A DNA stretch of 64,000 nucleotides, taken from positions 1-64,000 of the forward strand of contig DWXS01000083.1 of NCBI GenBank assembly GCA_019119045.1, read 5' to 3'. The notes below the pieces were generated by a model, which was given only the letters and a program-made list of their open reading frames with translations, was not told the origin of the DNA and searched no databases. Origin of the DNA: Candidatus Mailhella merdavium (GTDB lineage: Bacteria > Desulfobacterota > Desulfovibrionia > Desulfovibrionales > Desulfovibrionaceae). Both the position numbers and the translations under genes were made by a program. The first letter of the stretch is position 1, and every line of letters begins with the position of its first letter. Positions 50,729-58,199 of the stretch are shown in pieces.

Positions 50729-53700
50729 GACTTGCCCCGCCCTCTGTACAGCCGTCCGGCCCTGCTCAGGCCGCGCGTGCGGTCAAGATGATTGGCAAAA
50801 CGGCTGCGTCCGGCATTGTCGCGCTGCACCATGCCCGCTTCCACCTGATCCAGCACGACCTCGATGTTCAGGCCGCCCTGGCCGTCCGGTGCGGCCGTGG
50901 TCTGCGCCTGAACCTGCTGCCCTGTGTTGTTGATGACGTTGACCGTCACCTCCGGCGTGGGCATGGAAAAATCAGGCGTGTAGCTCCGCACGCCCAGCGT
51001 GCCGTCCGGCCCGCGCGTGAGCGGCATGACGGCTTCCGGCCCGGCTTCGCCCATCAGCCCCGCGCCCTTGCGGAACGCGGTCAGATGCTCATTGAAGTCA
51101 AAGGTAGTCGGAGAACTGACGACCGAGCCGGAGTAATCGGATATGCTGCCGCCGGATACGACGCCGCCCATGGCCATTTTTACCCAGCCCATGGAAGCGG
51201 TAGGCGAGAAATCGCTTGAAGCCAGACCGCCGCTCACACTCATGCTTGCGGCTGAACCTCCTCCGAACATGCCGGTAATCGCCCGCACCAGCGGCGCCAC
51301 CACCATGGCCTGATAGGCGATGCGCACCAGATCCCGGATCATGGAATCCGCAAGATCAGAAAAGCTCAGCTTGCCCGTGGTCGTGAACTCGACAAGGGCA
51401 TCTTCCAGAGAGGAAAGGCTGGTCTGCGTAAAGCTCTCGAACTGCCGCCCCATGTTCGTGGCGTCCGCGTAATAGCTCTTCATGGCCCGCTTTGCGCCGT
51501 CCCAGCCTTCCGTACCGGCTTCAAGGCGCAGAAGTTCCCGCATCTGATCCAGATATTCCCGAGGGATATCCGCGTTCTTCCATTCCTCCATCTGGCGGTC
51601 GATAAGCTGATTCGCGTATTCCAGACTCAGATTGTACTGCCCGGACTTCTCCGCAAGCTGCTGATAGAAATCCAGCCGCAGATCGGAATTTTCCCTGGCT
51701 TTCCGCTCCGCTTCGGCCCTGTCCTCTTCCGCCCAGCTTTCACGCCGCGCGGCGGCAACTTCCTCGATTTTTTTCTTGTATTGAGGATACAGATCGATCT
51801 GTTCCTCAACCCATCTCTTGAGTTCCCAGTCCCGGAATTCGGCATCCGTGGATTTCAGTTTTTCCAGTTCCCTGTTGTATCCTTCCAGCGCCTTCAGCGC
51901 CGCCTCTGCCCTGCGCTGGGCCTCCGTCTTGCCGGTGCCGCCCGTTTTCCCCGCGTCCACCTGCGCGAAACGCTTCTGGTATTCATCCGCCGCGCGCATC
52001 AGACGTTCATAGGTTTCCCACTGGCCCATGCCCGCGGCCACCGCCGCGGTGGACTGGATGAGAGCCAGCGCGACTTCCCGCTGTGTCCGCTCGAATGCCG
52101 CACTGGTTTCCTTTGCCAGCGCGGTGTTCGCCGTGTACCTGTCCAGCCAGGAGATGGCGTCAGAGGCGCTGGTCACGAACTGCCCGCCCGCCTTGTCCAG
52201 CGCGGCAAGCTCACGGCTGAAACGGTTGGTGGCGTCTGCGGCTTCTTCCATATTGCCTGGAATAACCGTGGAAAAGGTTTCAAGGCGAAGAGTGGAATCC
52301 AGCAGGGCATCAAGGTCTTTTTTTATTTTGTCGAAACCAAGCCCTTTGTTGTTTTCTGCGGCGATTTTCTCAAGTTCTGTGATGATTACCTGGATATCCG
52401 ACGCCTTGAGCAAGTCGATGTTCTCCTTTTCCAGCGGTCTCAGAACATCCCGCAATTTGTCACCGAACCTGGCTATATCCCTGTCTGACTCCACCAGAGC
52501 CGAAAAAATGGCCTGCCGCAAATCTCCGGCAAAAATACTCCCGGTCTCCGTCAGTATTTCACGCTGAGCCTGCAAAATCCTTTGATATTCCAAGTCAAGT
52601 TTTGTCTGGCTCATGCCTTGAAGTTTTTCGGCATAAGCGGATATCGCCCGTGCCGCATCATCGGCATTATCGCTGACGAGGCTCAACGCATCCGCATGCT
52701 TGCGGGCATATTTTTCAGCTCCGCTCTCCTGCATGGCCAGATAACTCAATCCGCCTGCGGCAGCGGTAATGGCCACGCCCCATGGCCCGCCGAATATGCC
52801 GAGAAGGCTGCTGAACGCGCTCCGCACTCCAAGACCGGCTTTTTTGAGCATTTCCAGAGAGGTGACGGCAGCGATATGACTGCCTGAGAGTTTTTTTTCA
52901 GCGGCATTGAGCTGATTGTCCAAAGTGAGCAGACGCGCCCGGACATTTGCAAGAACCTGTTCGGCACGGGCCGCATTCTCTGTTCCGGCGAGTCGAGCAG
53001 CCAGTGCAGCGGCCCGCTTTTCGTTCTGCACAAGCGCCAGCTTTTCCCGCTCAAGACGGATTATTTCCGCGTCCGCCGCCTCGCGGGCGGCAAGCGTGAG
53101 ATTTTTCAGCCCGGCAACAACATTTTTCCTGATGCCTTCACCCTGCGCCAGAGAAGTGTTCATGAGCTTGTGCTGGGCAATAAAGGCGGCCAGCGCGGGG
53201 ACACTTGCCTTCAGCGCCGTGTCGTATTCCTCCACGCCTGCGGTCATGCTTTCCACCGCGCCGCGCACGGTCTGGATGGATGACCTCGCAAGATCCGTAT
53301 CCATGAAGCTGACCTTGAAATCTTCCCATGACATTGTCAGGCGGTTTAGTTCCGCCTGCAGGCCCTGGGCAGCTTCATTCGCACCTTTTTCATATTTGTT
53401 GTGCAGGACATCGGCAAACTTGCCCAGCACGTCGATGCCCACTTCGCCGCGTTCCAGCATCTTGTCCAGTTCGGCGGTGCTGACGCCCGCCGCCTGCGCG
53501 AAAAGCTGAAACGCGCCGGGCAGGGCTTCACCGAGCTGCTGGCGCAGTTCTTCCGCGGATACCTTGCCCTTGGAGATCATTTGCTGGAGAGCCAGCAAGG
53601 TGCGGTTGTACTCGTCCGAGCTGAGGCCGAGAGCGGTTGACGCCTCCGTCACGGATTCAAAGATTTTCTGCAGGTCGCCTTCCACGGCAGTTCCCGCTCC

Positions 53701-54048
53701 GGCCGCAAAGAAGCCCTTGGCCGCTTCCGCTGTCTGGTAGAAATTCTGCCCGAGCCTGTCGCTCACCTCGCGCAGGTAGTCCAGACGCGCCGCGCCCCTG
53801 GCGGAACTGCCCTCAATGGTGCTGAACGCCTTGTTCAGCCGGTCAAGGTTCAGCGCCGCGTCAAGGCTGGCCTTGCCGAAAACGGTAAAGCTCCCCACCG
53901 TGGCGGAAAGGCCGAAAAAGCGCGTCAGCGAACCGGCAAGCTCCTGCACTCCCTCGCGCAGAGCCGCCGCGCTGCGTTCGGCGGACTTGAAAGCTTTGCT
54001 TGCATTGTCCTGCCCATTGATGATAATCTTCGTCTGCAGTTGACTCAT
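50725..54048 (-). CDS. Tape measure protein (1107 aa)
   Basis: The start MSQLQTKIIING at 54048 follows AGGGGGCC; the longer frame to 54150 reads intergenic DNA. The N-terminal domain has SFTVFGKASLDAALNLDRLNKAF and AEELRQQLGEALPGAFQLFA, signatures of lambda-like tape measure domains. Long helical stretches, a hydrophobic segment (GIFGGPWGVAITAAAGGLSYL) and a C-terminal LSFSDLADSMIRDLVRIAYQ region follow. Its length implies a tail of about 160 nm if the usual 1.5 angstrom per residue holds. Confidence 0.9.
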   Translation of the reverse strand: MSQLQTKIIINGQDNASKAFKSAERSAAALREGVQELAGSLTRFFGLSATVGSFTVFGKASLDAALNLDRLNKAFSTIEGSSARGAARLDYLREVSDRLGQNFYQTAEAAKGFFAAGAGTAVEGDLQKIFESVTEASTALGLSSDEYNRTLLALQQMISKGKVSAEELRQQLGEALPGAFQLFAQAAGVSTAELDKMLERGEVGIDVLGKFADVLHNKYEKGANEAAQGLQAELNRLTMSWEDFKVSFMDTDLARSSIQTVRGAVESMTAGVEEYDTALKASVPALAAFIAQHKLMNTSLAQGEGIRKNVVAGLKNLTLAAREAADAEIIRLEREKLALVQNEKRAAALAARLAGTENAARAEQVLANVRARLLTLDNQLNAAEKKLSGSHIAAVTSLEMLKKAGLGVRSAFSSLLGIFGGPWGVAITAAAGGLSYLAMQESGAEKYARKHADALSLVSDNADDAARAISAYAEKLQGMSQTKLDLEYQRILQAQREILTETGSIFAGDLRQAIFSALVESDRDIARFGDKLRDVLRPLEKENIDLLKASDIQVIITELEKIAAENNKGLGFDKIKKDLDALLDSTLRLETFSTVIPGNMEEAADATNRFSRELAALDKAGGQFVTSASDAISWLDRYTANTALAKETSAAFERTQREVALALIQSTAAVAAGMGQWETYERLMRAADEYQKRFAQVDAGKTGGTGKTEAQRRAEAALKALEGYNRELEKLKSTDAEFRDWELKRWVEEQIDLYPQYKKKIEEVAAARRESWAEEDRAEAERKARENSDLRLDFYQQLAEKSGQYNLSLEYANQLIDRQMEEWKNADIPREYLDQMRELLRLEAGTEGWDGAKRAMKSYYADATNMGRQFESFTQTSLSSLEDALVEFTTTGKLSFSDLADSMIRDLVRIAYQAMVVAPLVRAITGMFGGGSAASMSVSGGLASSDFSPTASMGWVKMAMGGVVSGGSISDYSGSVVSSPTTFDFNEHLTAFRKGAGLMGEAGPEAVMPLTRGPDGTLGVRSYTPDFSMPTPEVTVNVINNTGQQVQAQTTAAPDGQGGLNIEVVLDQVEAGMVQRDNAGRSRFANHLDRTRGLSRAGRLYRGRGKS

Positions 54049-54183
54049 ATGGCCCCCTGTGCGTGTTGATGTTTTTTTTCTTTTTTCATCATGCCACAGG
54101 GGGTCATTTTTGGCTACAACAATATGAATTTTTAATATATCAAACACCATAAAATGAGATAACCATGAACATAATGGAAACCC

Positions 54184-54212
54184 TTGCCGGAGAAATATTT
54201 TTAACCTATTAT
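54184..54212 (+). promoter_or_regulatory. Promoter of two-gene membrane peptide unit
   Basis: TTGCCG, 17-base spacer, TATTAT, about 30 bases upstream of the GTG start at 54241. It runs against the late operon. Confidence 0.65.
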
Positions 54213-54240
54213 TAGCCTAAGGCTGAAAAAGGATGACAAT

Positions 54241-54384
54241 GTGGTTAAACGTGCGGCTGATATCCTCGAAAAATTCGCCGTGGGTTCGCTTTTGGTCGGA
54301 CTTTATCAGGAAAAAATGTTTGCTGTTTTCCTGGCTTTCGCTGGAATTATCGCATGCTTTTATCTGACAGGGAGGATGAAATGA
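54241..54384 (+). CDS. Small membrane protein (47 aa)
   Basis: Starts GTG behind AAAGGA. The product has a polar start (VVKRAADILEKFAVGSLLVG) and a transmembrane segment (MFAVFLAFAGIIACFYLTG). Its last codons overlap the ATG of the next gene (ATGA). It has its own promoter against the late strand, so it is a moron-type lysogenic gene. No family recognised. Confidence 0.6.
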   Translation: MVKRAADILEKFAVGSLLVGLYQEKMFAVFLAFAGIIACFYLTGRMK

Positions 54385-54470
54385 GCGGAAATACCCTGTG
54401 GATACTGGCCGCTCTTTTTATGGCCGGAGTATTTGTATTCGGCCTGTACATGAGCCGCCGCAAGACATGA
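54381..54470 (+). CDS. Small membrane peptide (29 aa)
   Basis: Begins MSGNTLWILAALFM, one transmembrane helix, and ends with a basic tail (MSRRKT). It is translationally coupled to the 47-aa gene. The pair could form a two-component membrane complex, for example exclusion or toxin-like; that is inference. Confidence 0.55.
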   Translation: MSGNTLWILAALFMAGVFVFGLYMSRRKT

Positions 54471-54473
54471 TGA

Positions 54474-54518
54474 AAAACAAAAGCCCCCGCCCGGCGGATC
54501 AAACACCGGGCGGGGGCT
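54474..54518 (-). terminator. Terminator of hicAB unit
   Basis: A 13-bp perfect stem (AGCCCCCGCCCGG / CCGGGCGGGGGCT) is followed on the minus strand by TTTTGTTTTT. Confidence 0.85.
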
Positions 54519-54542
54519 GAAAACAGCAAGACGGAAAGCGCG

Positions 54543-54959
54543 TTACGCCAGCGCCATGCTGGCTATATAGCCGGAGCGGGTCATGCCTGCCCTTTCCGCC
54601 TTGCGATCCAGCGCGGTCAGGGCGTTGCGCGGCATGGAAATCGTTACCTTTACCGGCGTTCTGTCCATGTCGGGCGCGGCAATAAGCTGAAAGAGCATTT
54701 CCCCGGCGGGGGTAAAGCCTTCTTCCGCGTTGCTTGCCTCCGCCATGCGCCGTACGCTCTCCACAGGGGACGGAAGCGGCAGACTGCGTCCGGCCTTTAC
54801 ATATTCTTCCAGAGAAAGCTTCAGGGCATCGTGCGCCATATCCATTGCCTCGGCCATATCCATGCCCTCGGTATTCGCCTCGGGCACATCCGGAAACCAC
54901 ACGGCATAACCGCCTTCCGGAACCGGGCAGAACACCGCAAAATAATACGTTCCAACCAT
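54543..54959 (-). CDS. HicB-family antitoxin (module 1)
   Basis: This 138-aa HicB-type antitoxin has the partial-RNase-H-like N-terminal domain YYFAVFCPVPEGGYAVWFPDVP and a C-terminal ribbon-helix-helix (VKVTISMPRNALTALDRKAERAGMTRSGYIAS). The start at 54959 follows AAAGGTG. It lies 43 bases downstream of the HicA gene, forming a minus-strand toxin-antitoxin pair inside the tail gene cluster. Confidence 0.88.
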   Translation of the reverse strand: MVGTYYFAVFCPVPEGGYAVWFPDVPEANTEGMDMAEAMDMAHDALKLSLEEYVKAGRSLPLPSPVESVRRMAEASNAEEGFTPAGEMLFQLIAAPDMDRTPVKVTISMPRNALTALDRKAERAGMTRSGYIASMALA

Positions 54960-55002
54960 ATCTATCACCTTTTCAGGGCGGGAGGAACCAGCCCTCCCGT
55001 TT

Positions 55003-55182
55003 TTATCGGAGCTTCACTCCGGTTTGCTTTTCGATTTCCTTGACGGTCCTTTCCGGGATTTCGGTATGCCTGCCGATTGTCGTCCGGTATATTCCGTCCT
55101 TGTATGCTTTTGTGTGGTTCCCTCCTTCGTCAAATACAAATCCGGCTTCCGCGAGTTTTCTGAGTATGTCCTTTCGTTTCAT
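55003..55182 (-). CDS. HicA-family mRNA interferase toxin (module 1)
   Basis: This 59-aa toxin starts MKRKDILRKLAEAGF, with the catalytic His in GGNHTKAY and the GRHTEIP loop typical of HicA double-stranded-RNA-binding-fold toxins. Start chosen behind GGAGG. Toxin first, antitoxin second is the usual hicAB order. Confidence 0.88.
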   Translation of the reverse strand: MKRKDILRKLAEAGFVFDEGGNHTKAYKDGIYRTTIGRHTEIPERTVKEIEKQTGVKLR

Positions 55183-55201
55183 CTCGCCTCCGTTGTTTAT
55201 A

Positions 55202-55230
55202 TTTTTATGTATATTTTTATGTATTGTCAA
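55202..55230 (-). promoter_or_regulatory. hicAB module 1 promoter with repeated ATACATAAAAA
   Basis: On the minus strand TTGACA, 17 bases, TAAAAA. ATACATAAAAA-type sequences occur as direct copies over the promoter and in inverted orientation at 55249-55260, plausible HicB operators. Confidence 0.55.
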
Positions 55231-55261
55231 GGTTTTTTGTGTAAAAAAATACATAAAAACT

Positions 55262-55510
55262 TTAATACATCTTTTCCTCGCCTGCCCGGATCTGTCCGCA
55301 CAGTTCTGCATACATATCCGTGGCTACGCCTTTCTGTTCCGGGGTCAGCCGGGCAAAGTCAATGGCCGCCTGCAGAAAACGGGCGCGCAGCTTCACGCTC
55401 ATGCGCCGGTGTTCGCGCAGGGTTTCCATCATCAGGGCCACGGCCCGGGCGTTCTGTTCCTTCATGGCCTCAGCCGACAGGGCGGATTCGTTCATATTAC
55501 TGCGCGACAT
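55262..55510 (-). CDS. Hypothetical phage protein (82 aa)
   Basis: The start MSRSNMNESALSAEAM at 55510 follows GGGAGG. A helical, charged protein (MMETLREHRRMSVKLRARFL) with no recognised family. It overlaps the preceding 79-aa gene by a few bases and precedes hicA, so the pair forms a small cistron in the accessory island. Confidence 0.55.
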   Translation of the reverse strand: MSRSNMNESALSAEAMKEQNARAVALMMETLREHRRMSVKLRARFLQAAIDFARLTPEQKGVATDMYAELCGQIRAGEEKMY

Positions 55511-55736
55511 GTTCGGCCTCCCGCGGCTGCGCGCCGGCATGCGCCAGCATTTCACTCAGGGCGCGCATCTGCGCGTCAAGCTCCTTCGCCAGCGTGGCCG
55601 CTCCGGCCAGATCCCCCAGGTCCAGCTCCTCAAGGTCGCGGTCATTCAGAAAATGGTTCAACACCCGGATCTTGTCGGCTATGGGGTAGTATTGCGGCAG
55701 GAAATCATACATGGAATAGGGCATGGAATCGGACAT
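55497..55736 (-). CDS. Hypothetical phage protein (79 aa)
   Basis: Start MSDSMPYSMYDFLPQ behind CAGGAG. An acidic helical protein (DRDLEELDLGDLAGAATLAKEL). Its first 15 codons and ribosome region are duplicated 310 bases upstream. A TTGACA sequence (plus-strand 55976-55981) between the copies could start its transcript, with a roughly 200-base leader. Confidence 0.55.
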   Translation of the reverse strand: MSDSMPYSMYDFLPQYYPIADKIRVLNHFLNDRDLEELDLGDLAGAATLAKELDAQMRALSEMLAHAGAQPREAEHVAQ

Positions 55737-55739
55737 GGG
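55692..55739. repeat. 48-base direct repeat, copy 1
   Basis: Identical to 56002-56049. It covers the first codons of the 79-aa gene. The two copies flank about 260 bases of unrelated DNA. Confidence 0.85.
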
Positions 55740-55941
55740 ACACTCCTGGGGTTTGGGAATTTAAAACAAAAAGGCAGAACAACGCTCCCCGGTCCCCAGA
55801 GACCGCCGGGGCCTCACGGACACCCGGACGTTGTCCCGCCAATATGCACCCGCCTGAAAGGGCGGAAAGTGGCAGATACGAAAAGCGCCGCGATTCACTC
55901 CAGCTTGGGGCTGGAGAAGGCTCCGGCAATGCCTCTGGGGT

Positions 55942-56046
55942 TTAGGGTGGTTCAGGATTAACCGGAACGGGAGCTTTGTCAAGCAGGATTAAAATGAACT
56001 GTTGCGGCAGGAAATCATACATGGAATAGGGCATGGAATCGGACAT
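55942..56046 (-). pseudogene. Truncated duplicate 5' end of the 79-aa gene
   Basis: It begins with the same first 15 codons as the 79-aa gene, with GAGGTG upstream, then diverges into QFILILLDKAPV and stops after 34 codons. It is a by-product of the duplication or insertion that created the 48-base repeats. Confidence 0.65.
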
Positions 56047-56049
56047 GGG
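56002..56049. repeat. 48-base direct repeat, copy 2
   Basis: Second copy of 55692-55739, offset 310 bases, covering the start of the truncated duplicate. Confidence 0.85.
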
Positions 56050-56088
56050 GCACCTCTACGATTTTTTGATAGGCCTTTCGCAGGATGC

Positions 56089-56169
56089 AAAAAAGGCCGG
56101 GAGCTCAAAACCGTCGTAGAACGGCGGGCCTATTTCCCCGAGGGGTCTTGTATTAGCCCACTCCCGGCC
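56089..56169 (-). terminator. Multibranched terminator after the lipoprotein gene
   Basis: On the minus strand GGCCGGGAG pairs with CTCCCGGCC around a 57-base interior holding two further stems (CCC-CTCG-GGG and CCGT-N6-ACGG), then six T. This is larger than an ordinary terminator and could be a three-way-junction RNA. Confidence 0.65.
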
Positions 56170-56189
56170 AGAAAGCCGAAAAAATACCT

Positions 56190-56837
56190 TTACTTGAAGA
56201 CTTCTCGTAGCTTTGGCGAGTTGGAAACCCTTTCTCCGTAGCGTTCCAACGCATCTCGCAGGGATTTAGATATGGATTCTGCGAGAACACTGCTCCCTCC
56301 TTCACATGCACCGCCAGCACCTCCATCAGCCGTACGATTGCCAGATATGGAACCATTCAAAACCAGATTATTCTGGCTGTCCCTAATATTATAGTCAAAT
56401 CCTATATCTGTAGAAGCTGAAGCGGTCGCTGACCAAAAACCGGGAATAAATTGTAGGCGTGGTTCAAAAAGTTTACTGGTAATAAAAATATATCCAGAAA
56501 GATTATCTTTTTTCATTTCTTCAACTGAAGGAATGTTTTCCCGTTGAAATATCGATTCAAAAATCGATTCATTTGTAGCTATGATGGAAGATGTAAACGA
56601 ATCTGTCAAAGAAATCGGGAATTTATGAGCTGCACATGTAAATGAAGACGGGGAAACGGTTTTATCCAGAAGATTTGTATCTGCATTAATAATAACTGCA
56701 AATTTTCCAGGTATTTTTTCATCATATGATGAATAAACATTAACACTCTGGACTGTGTTTACAGGTGTTTTATAAGAACACCCCGCCCCCAGAGCCATGA
56801 CCAGTACCACCGTAGCCAGTAAAAGCGACTTTCTCAT
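56190..56837 (-). CDS. Phage-encoded lipoprotein (215 aa)
   Basis: The signal peptide MRKSLLLATVVLVMALGAGC ends in a lipobox (LGAGC), so the mature protein is lipid-anchored. GGAGG precedes the ATG. The rest (YIFITSKLF, ENIPSVEEMKKDNL) is beta-rich with no recognised domain. The 5' two thirds are AT-rich compared with phage neighbours. A separately terminated lipoprotein gene amid tail genes suggests a lysogenic conversion or superinfection-exclusion role, which is inference. Confidence 0.75.
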   Translation of the reverse strand: MRKSLLLATVVLVMALGAGCSYKTPVNTVQSVNVYSSYDEKIPGKFAVIINADTNLLDKTVSPSSFTCAAHKFPISLTDSFTSSIIATNESIFESIFQRENIPSVEEMKKDNLSGYIFITSKLFEPRLQFIPGFWSATASASTDIGFDYNIRDSQNNLVLNGSISGNRTADGGAGGACEGGSSVLAESISKSLRDALERYGERVSNSPKLREVFK

Positions 56838-56920
56838 AAAGGCAAACCTCCGTTCTCGCCTTGTAGCGTTAACGGAGGCCTTCAGGCAAGGGTGTCCGCC
56901 TGCGGTATGATGGATTGCGG

Positions 56921-56961
56921 ATATGATGCCCTTGACACGATATCAAAAAATGACATCATAT
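56921..56961 (+). promoter_or_regulatory. hicAB module 2 promoter with inverted-repeat operator
   Basis: TTGACA (56932-56937), 17-18 bases, then ATCATA/TCATAT ending four to five bases before the hicA ATG. An inverted repeat ATATGATG (56921-56928) / CATCATAT (56954-56961) frames the promoter. The message would be leaderless or nearly so. Confidence 0.65.
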
Positions 56962-56965
56962 ATTT

Positions 56966-57220
56966 ATGAAAGCAAAACACCGGAAAACCCTGCAGCTCAT
57001 TTTCCAGCGCCCAACCTGCGGCAGTATTCGCTGGGCTGATATTGAAGCGCTTTTTATTGCCCTGGGCGCAGGGATAACAGAGGCGGAAGGATCACGCCTG
57101 TGCGTCAGACTTTTTAATGACCGGCGGGTATTCCACAGACCACACCCTTCTCCCGATACTGACAAGGGAGCTGTGAGCAGCATCCGCAAATGGCTGGAAG
57201 AAAACGGGATAACACCATGA
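56966..57220 (+). CDS. HicA-family toxin (module 2)
   Basis: This 84-aa protein starts MKAKHRKTLQLIF and includes IRWADIEALFIALGA, RLFNDRRVFHRPHPSPDTDKGAVSSIRKWLEENG (only partly quoted by role here). This matches the longer HicA subfamily with the catalytic His in VFHRPHP. It lacks a Shine-Dalgarno, consistent with leaderless translation from the promoter above. It overlaps hicB by ATGA. Confidence 0.85.
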   Translation: MKAKHRKTLQLIFQRPTCGSIRWADIEALFIALGAGITEAEGSRLCVRLFNDRRVFHRPHPSPDTDKGAVSSIRKWLEENGITP

Positions 57221-57570
57221 AGAATGTGATGGAATTTGAGGGCGGCTATCAGGCCGTCATTACCTATGATCCGGAAATCGAGATGTTCCGGGGGGAATTT
57301 GTGGGCCTGAACGGAGGCGCGGACTTTTACGCCAGGGATGCCGACTCCCTGAAGCGGGAAGGCAAGACATCCCTTGACGTTTTTCTGCGCATGTGCGCCG
57401 AAGACGGAGTATCCCCCAGAAAGGTCCGGGGGAAGTTTGCCCTGCGCCTGCCCCCCGATGTGTACCATAGCGCGACGGTTGCGGCGGCTGCGGAAGGCAA
57501 GTCACTTAACGCGTTCATTACGGAAGCGGTGCGCCAGGCTGTCCGCCTGCGGCAGAGGGGGCACATCTAA
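57217..57570 (+). CDS. HicB-family antitoxin (module 2)
   Basis: This protein is 117 aa from the ATG that overlaps the toxin stop. The N-terminal domain (GGYQAVITYDPEIEMFRGEFVGL) is the HicB fold, and the C-terminal LRLPPDVYHSATVAAAAEGKSLN is a ribbon-helix-helix. It would neutralise HicA and bind the inverted repeat at 56921-56961. Confidence 0.87.
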   Translation: MKNVMEFEGGYQAVITYDPEIEMFRGEFVGLNGGADFYARDADSLKREGKTSLDVFLRMCAEDGVSPRKVRGKFALRLPPDVYHSATVAAAAEGKSLNAFITEAVRQAVRLRQRGHI

Positions 57571-57605
57571 AAATAAACATATTATCAGCATGTTATGGCA
57601 AACAG

Positions 57606-57634
57606 TTGAATATAATCAATTTTCAGGATAATAT
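57606..57634 (+). promoter_or_regulatory. Promoter of secreted-peptide unit
   Basis: TTGAAT, 17 bases, TAATAT, 35 bases before the start at 57669. Confidence 0.75.
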
Positions 57635-57668
57635 TATCTTCATGATAAGGGTATAAAAAGGAGATGAC

Positions 57669-57854
57669 ATGAAAAAAGTTGTCACAAAAAGCATCGCCTT
57701 TTTTTTCGCCCTGGGATGCATGATTTCGTTTTTTCCCCGCTCCACAAGCGCCCGTGACGCTCTGATGAAGCCCTGTTCAGATGACACAGGCATAGCGCGG
57801 CATTTCAGCGCGGCATGGAAGCACATTTCCCGCGCTGTGGAATCCCATGGATAA
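57669..57854 (+). CDS. Small exported protein (61 aa)
   Basis: AAAAGGAG precedes the ATG. A signal peptide (MKKVVTKSIAFFFALGCMIS) with likely cleavage after STSA leaves about 33 residues with one Cys. It has its own promoter, against the late strand. No family recognised. A short periplasmic moron product is the simplest reading. Confidence 0.65.
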   Translation: MKKVVTKSIAFFFALGCMISFFPRSTSARDALMKPCSDDTGIARHFSAAWKHISRAVESHG

Positions 57855-57891
57855 GTCTCGCCCCCAAAAGAGGAATAAACAGGAAGCCATA

Positions 57892-58062
57892 ATGGCTCTG
57901 CCCATTTTTTCGACTCCCACACTCACCGGAAATGACGCAAAGCGTTTTATAAAACGGATGATGGACAAGAAACAGAGACCTGTTCCGGTTTCTGTCGATC
58001 TCGCCAAAGTTCGTGAAGCGGTTTTGCAGGTGAAAAGAGAAAAGAAACAACTTTCAAATTGA
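57892..58062 (+). CDS. Small basic protein (56 aa)
   Basis: The start MALPIFSTPTLTG at 57892 follows AGGAAG; an in-frame ATG at 57847 overlaps the previous gene and is less well supported. The product has GNDAKRFIKRMMDKK and ends in a Lys-rich helix. It resembles antidote-like small proteins only in size. It forms a two-gene unit with the 61-aa exported protein and ends before a terminator. Confidence 0.6.
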   Translation: MALPIFSTPTLTGNDAKRFIKRMMDKKQRPVPVSVDLAKVREAVLQVKREKKQLSN

Positions 58063-58139
58063 AGGTTTCAAACTCTGCCCCGTGCTCGATTTTTCAATCT
58101 TCGCGGGGTGTTCTGTTTTTGCTGGCGACAAAGATATAA

Positions 58140-58173
58140 CTGAAGCCCCCGGCCATGAGGTCGGGGGCTTCAG
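58140..58173. terminator. Bidirectional terminator between convergent genes
   Basis: A 12-bp perfect stem (CTGAAGCCCCCG / CGGGGGCTTCAG) lies between the 56-aa gene and the antirepressor. Confidence 0.75.
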
Positions 58174-58199
58174 TGTTCAGGGAGCATATCTTCCGCGCT

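Noticed and set aside
55705..55982. Minus-strand frames of 73-74 aa in the leader of the 79-aa gene
   Set aside because: No good ribosome sites, and they run through folded GC-rich leader sequence; kept only as part of the repeat finding.
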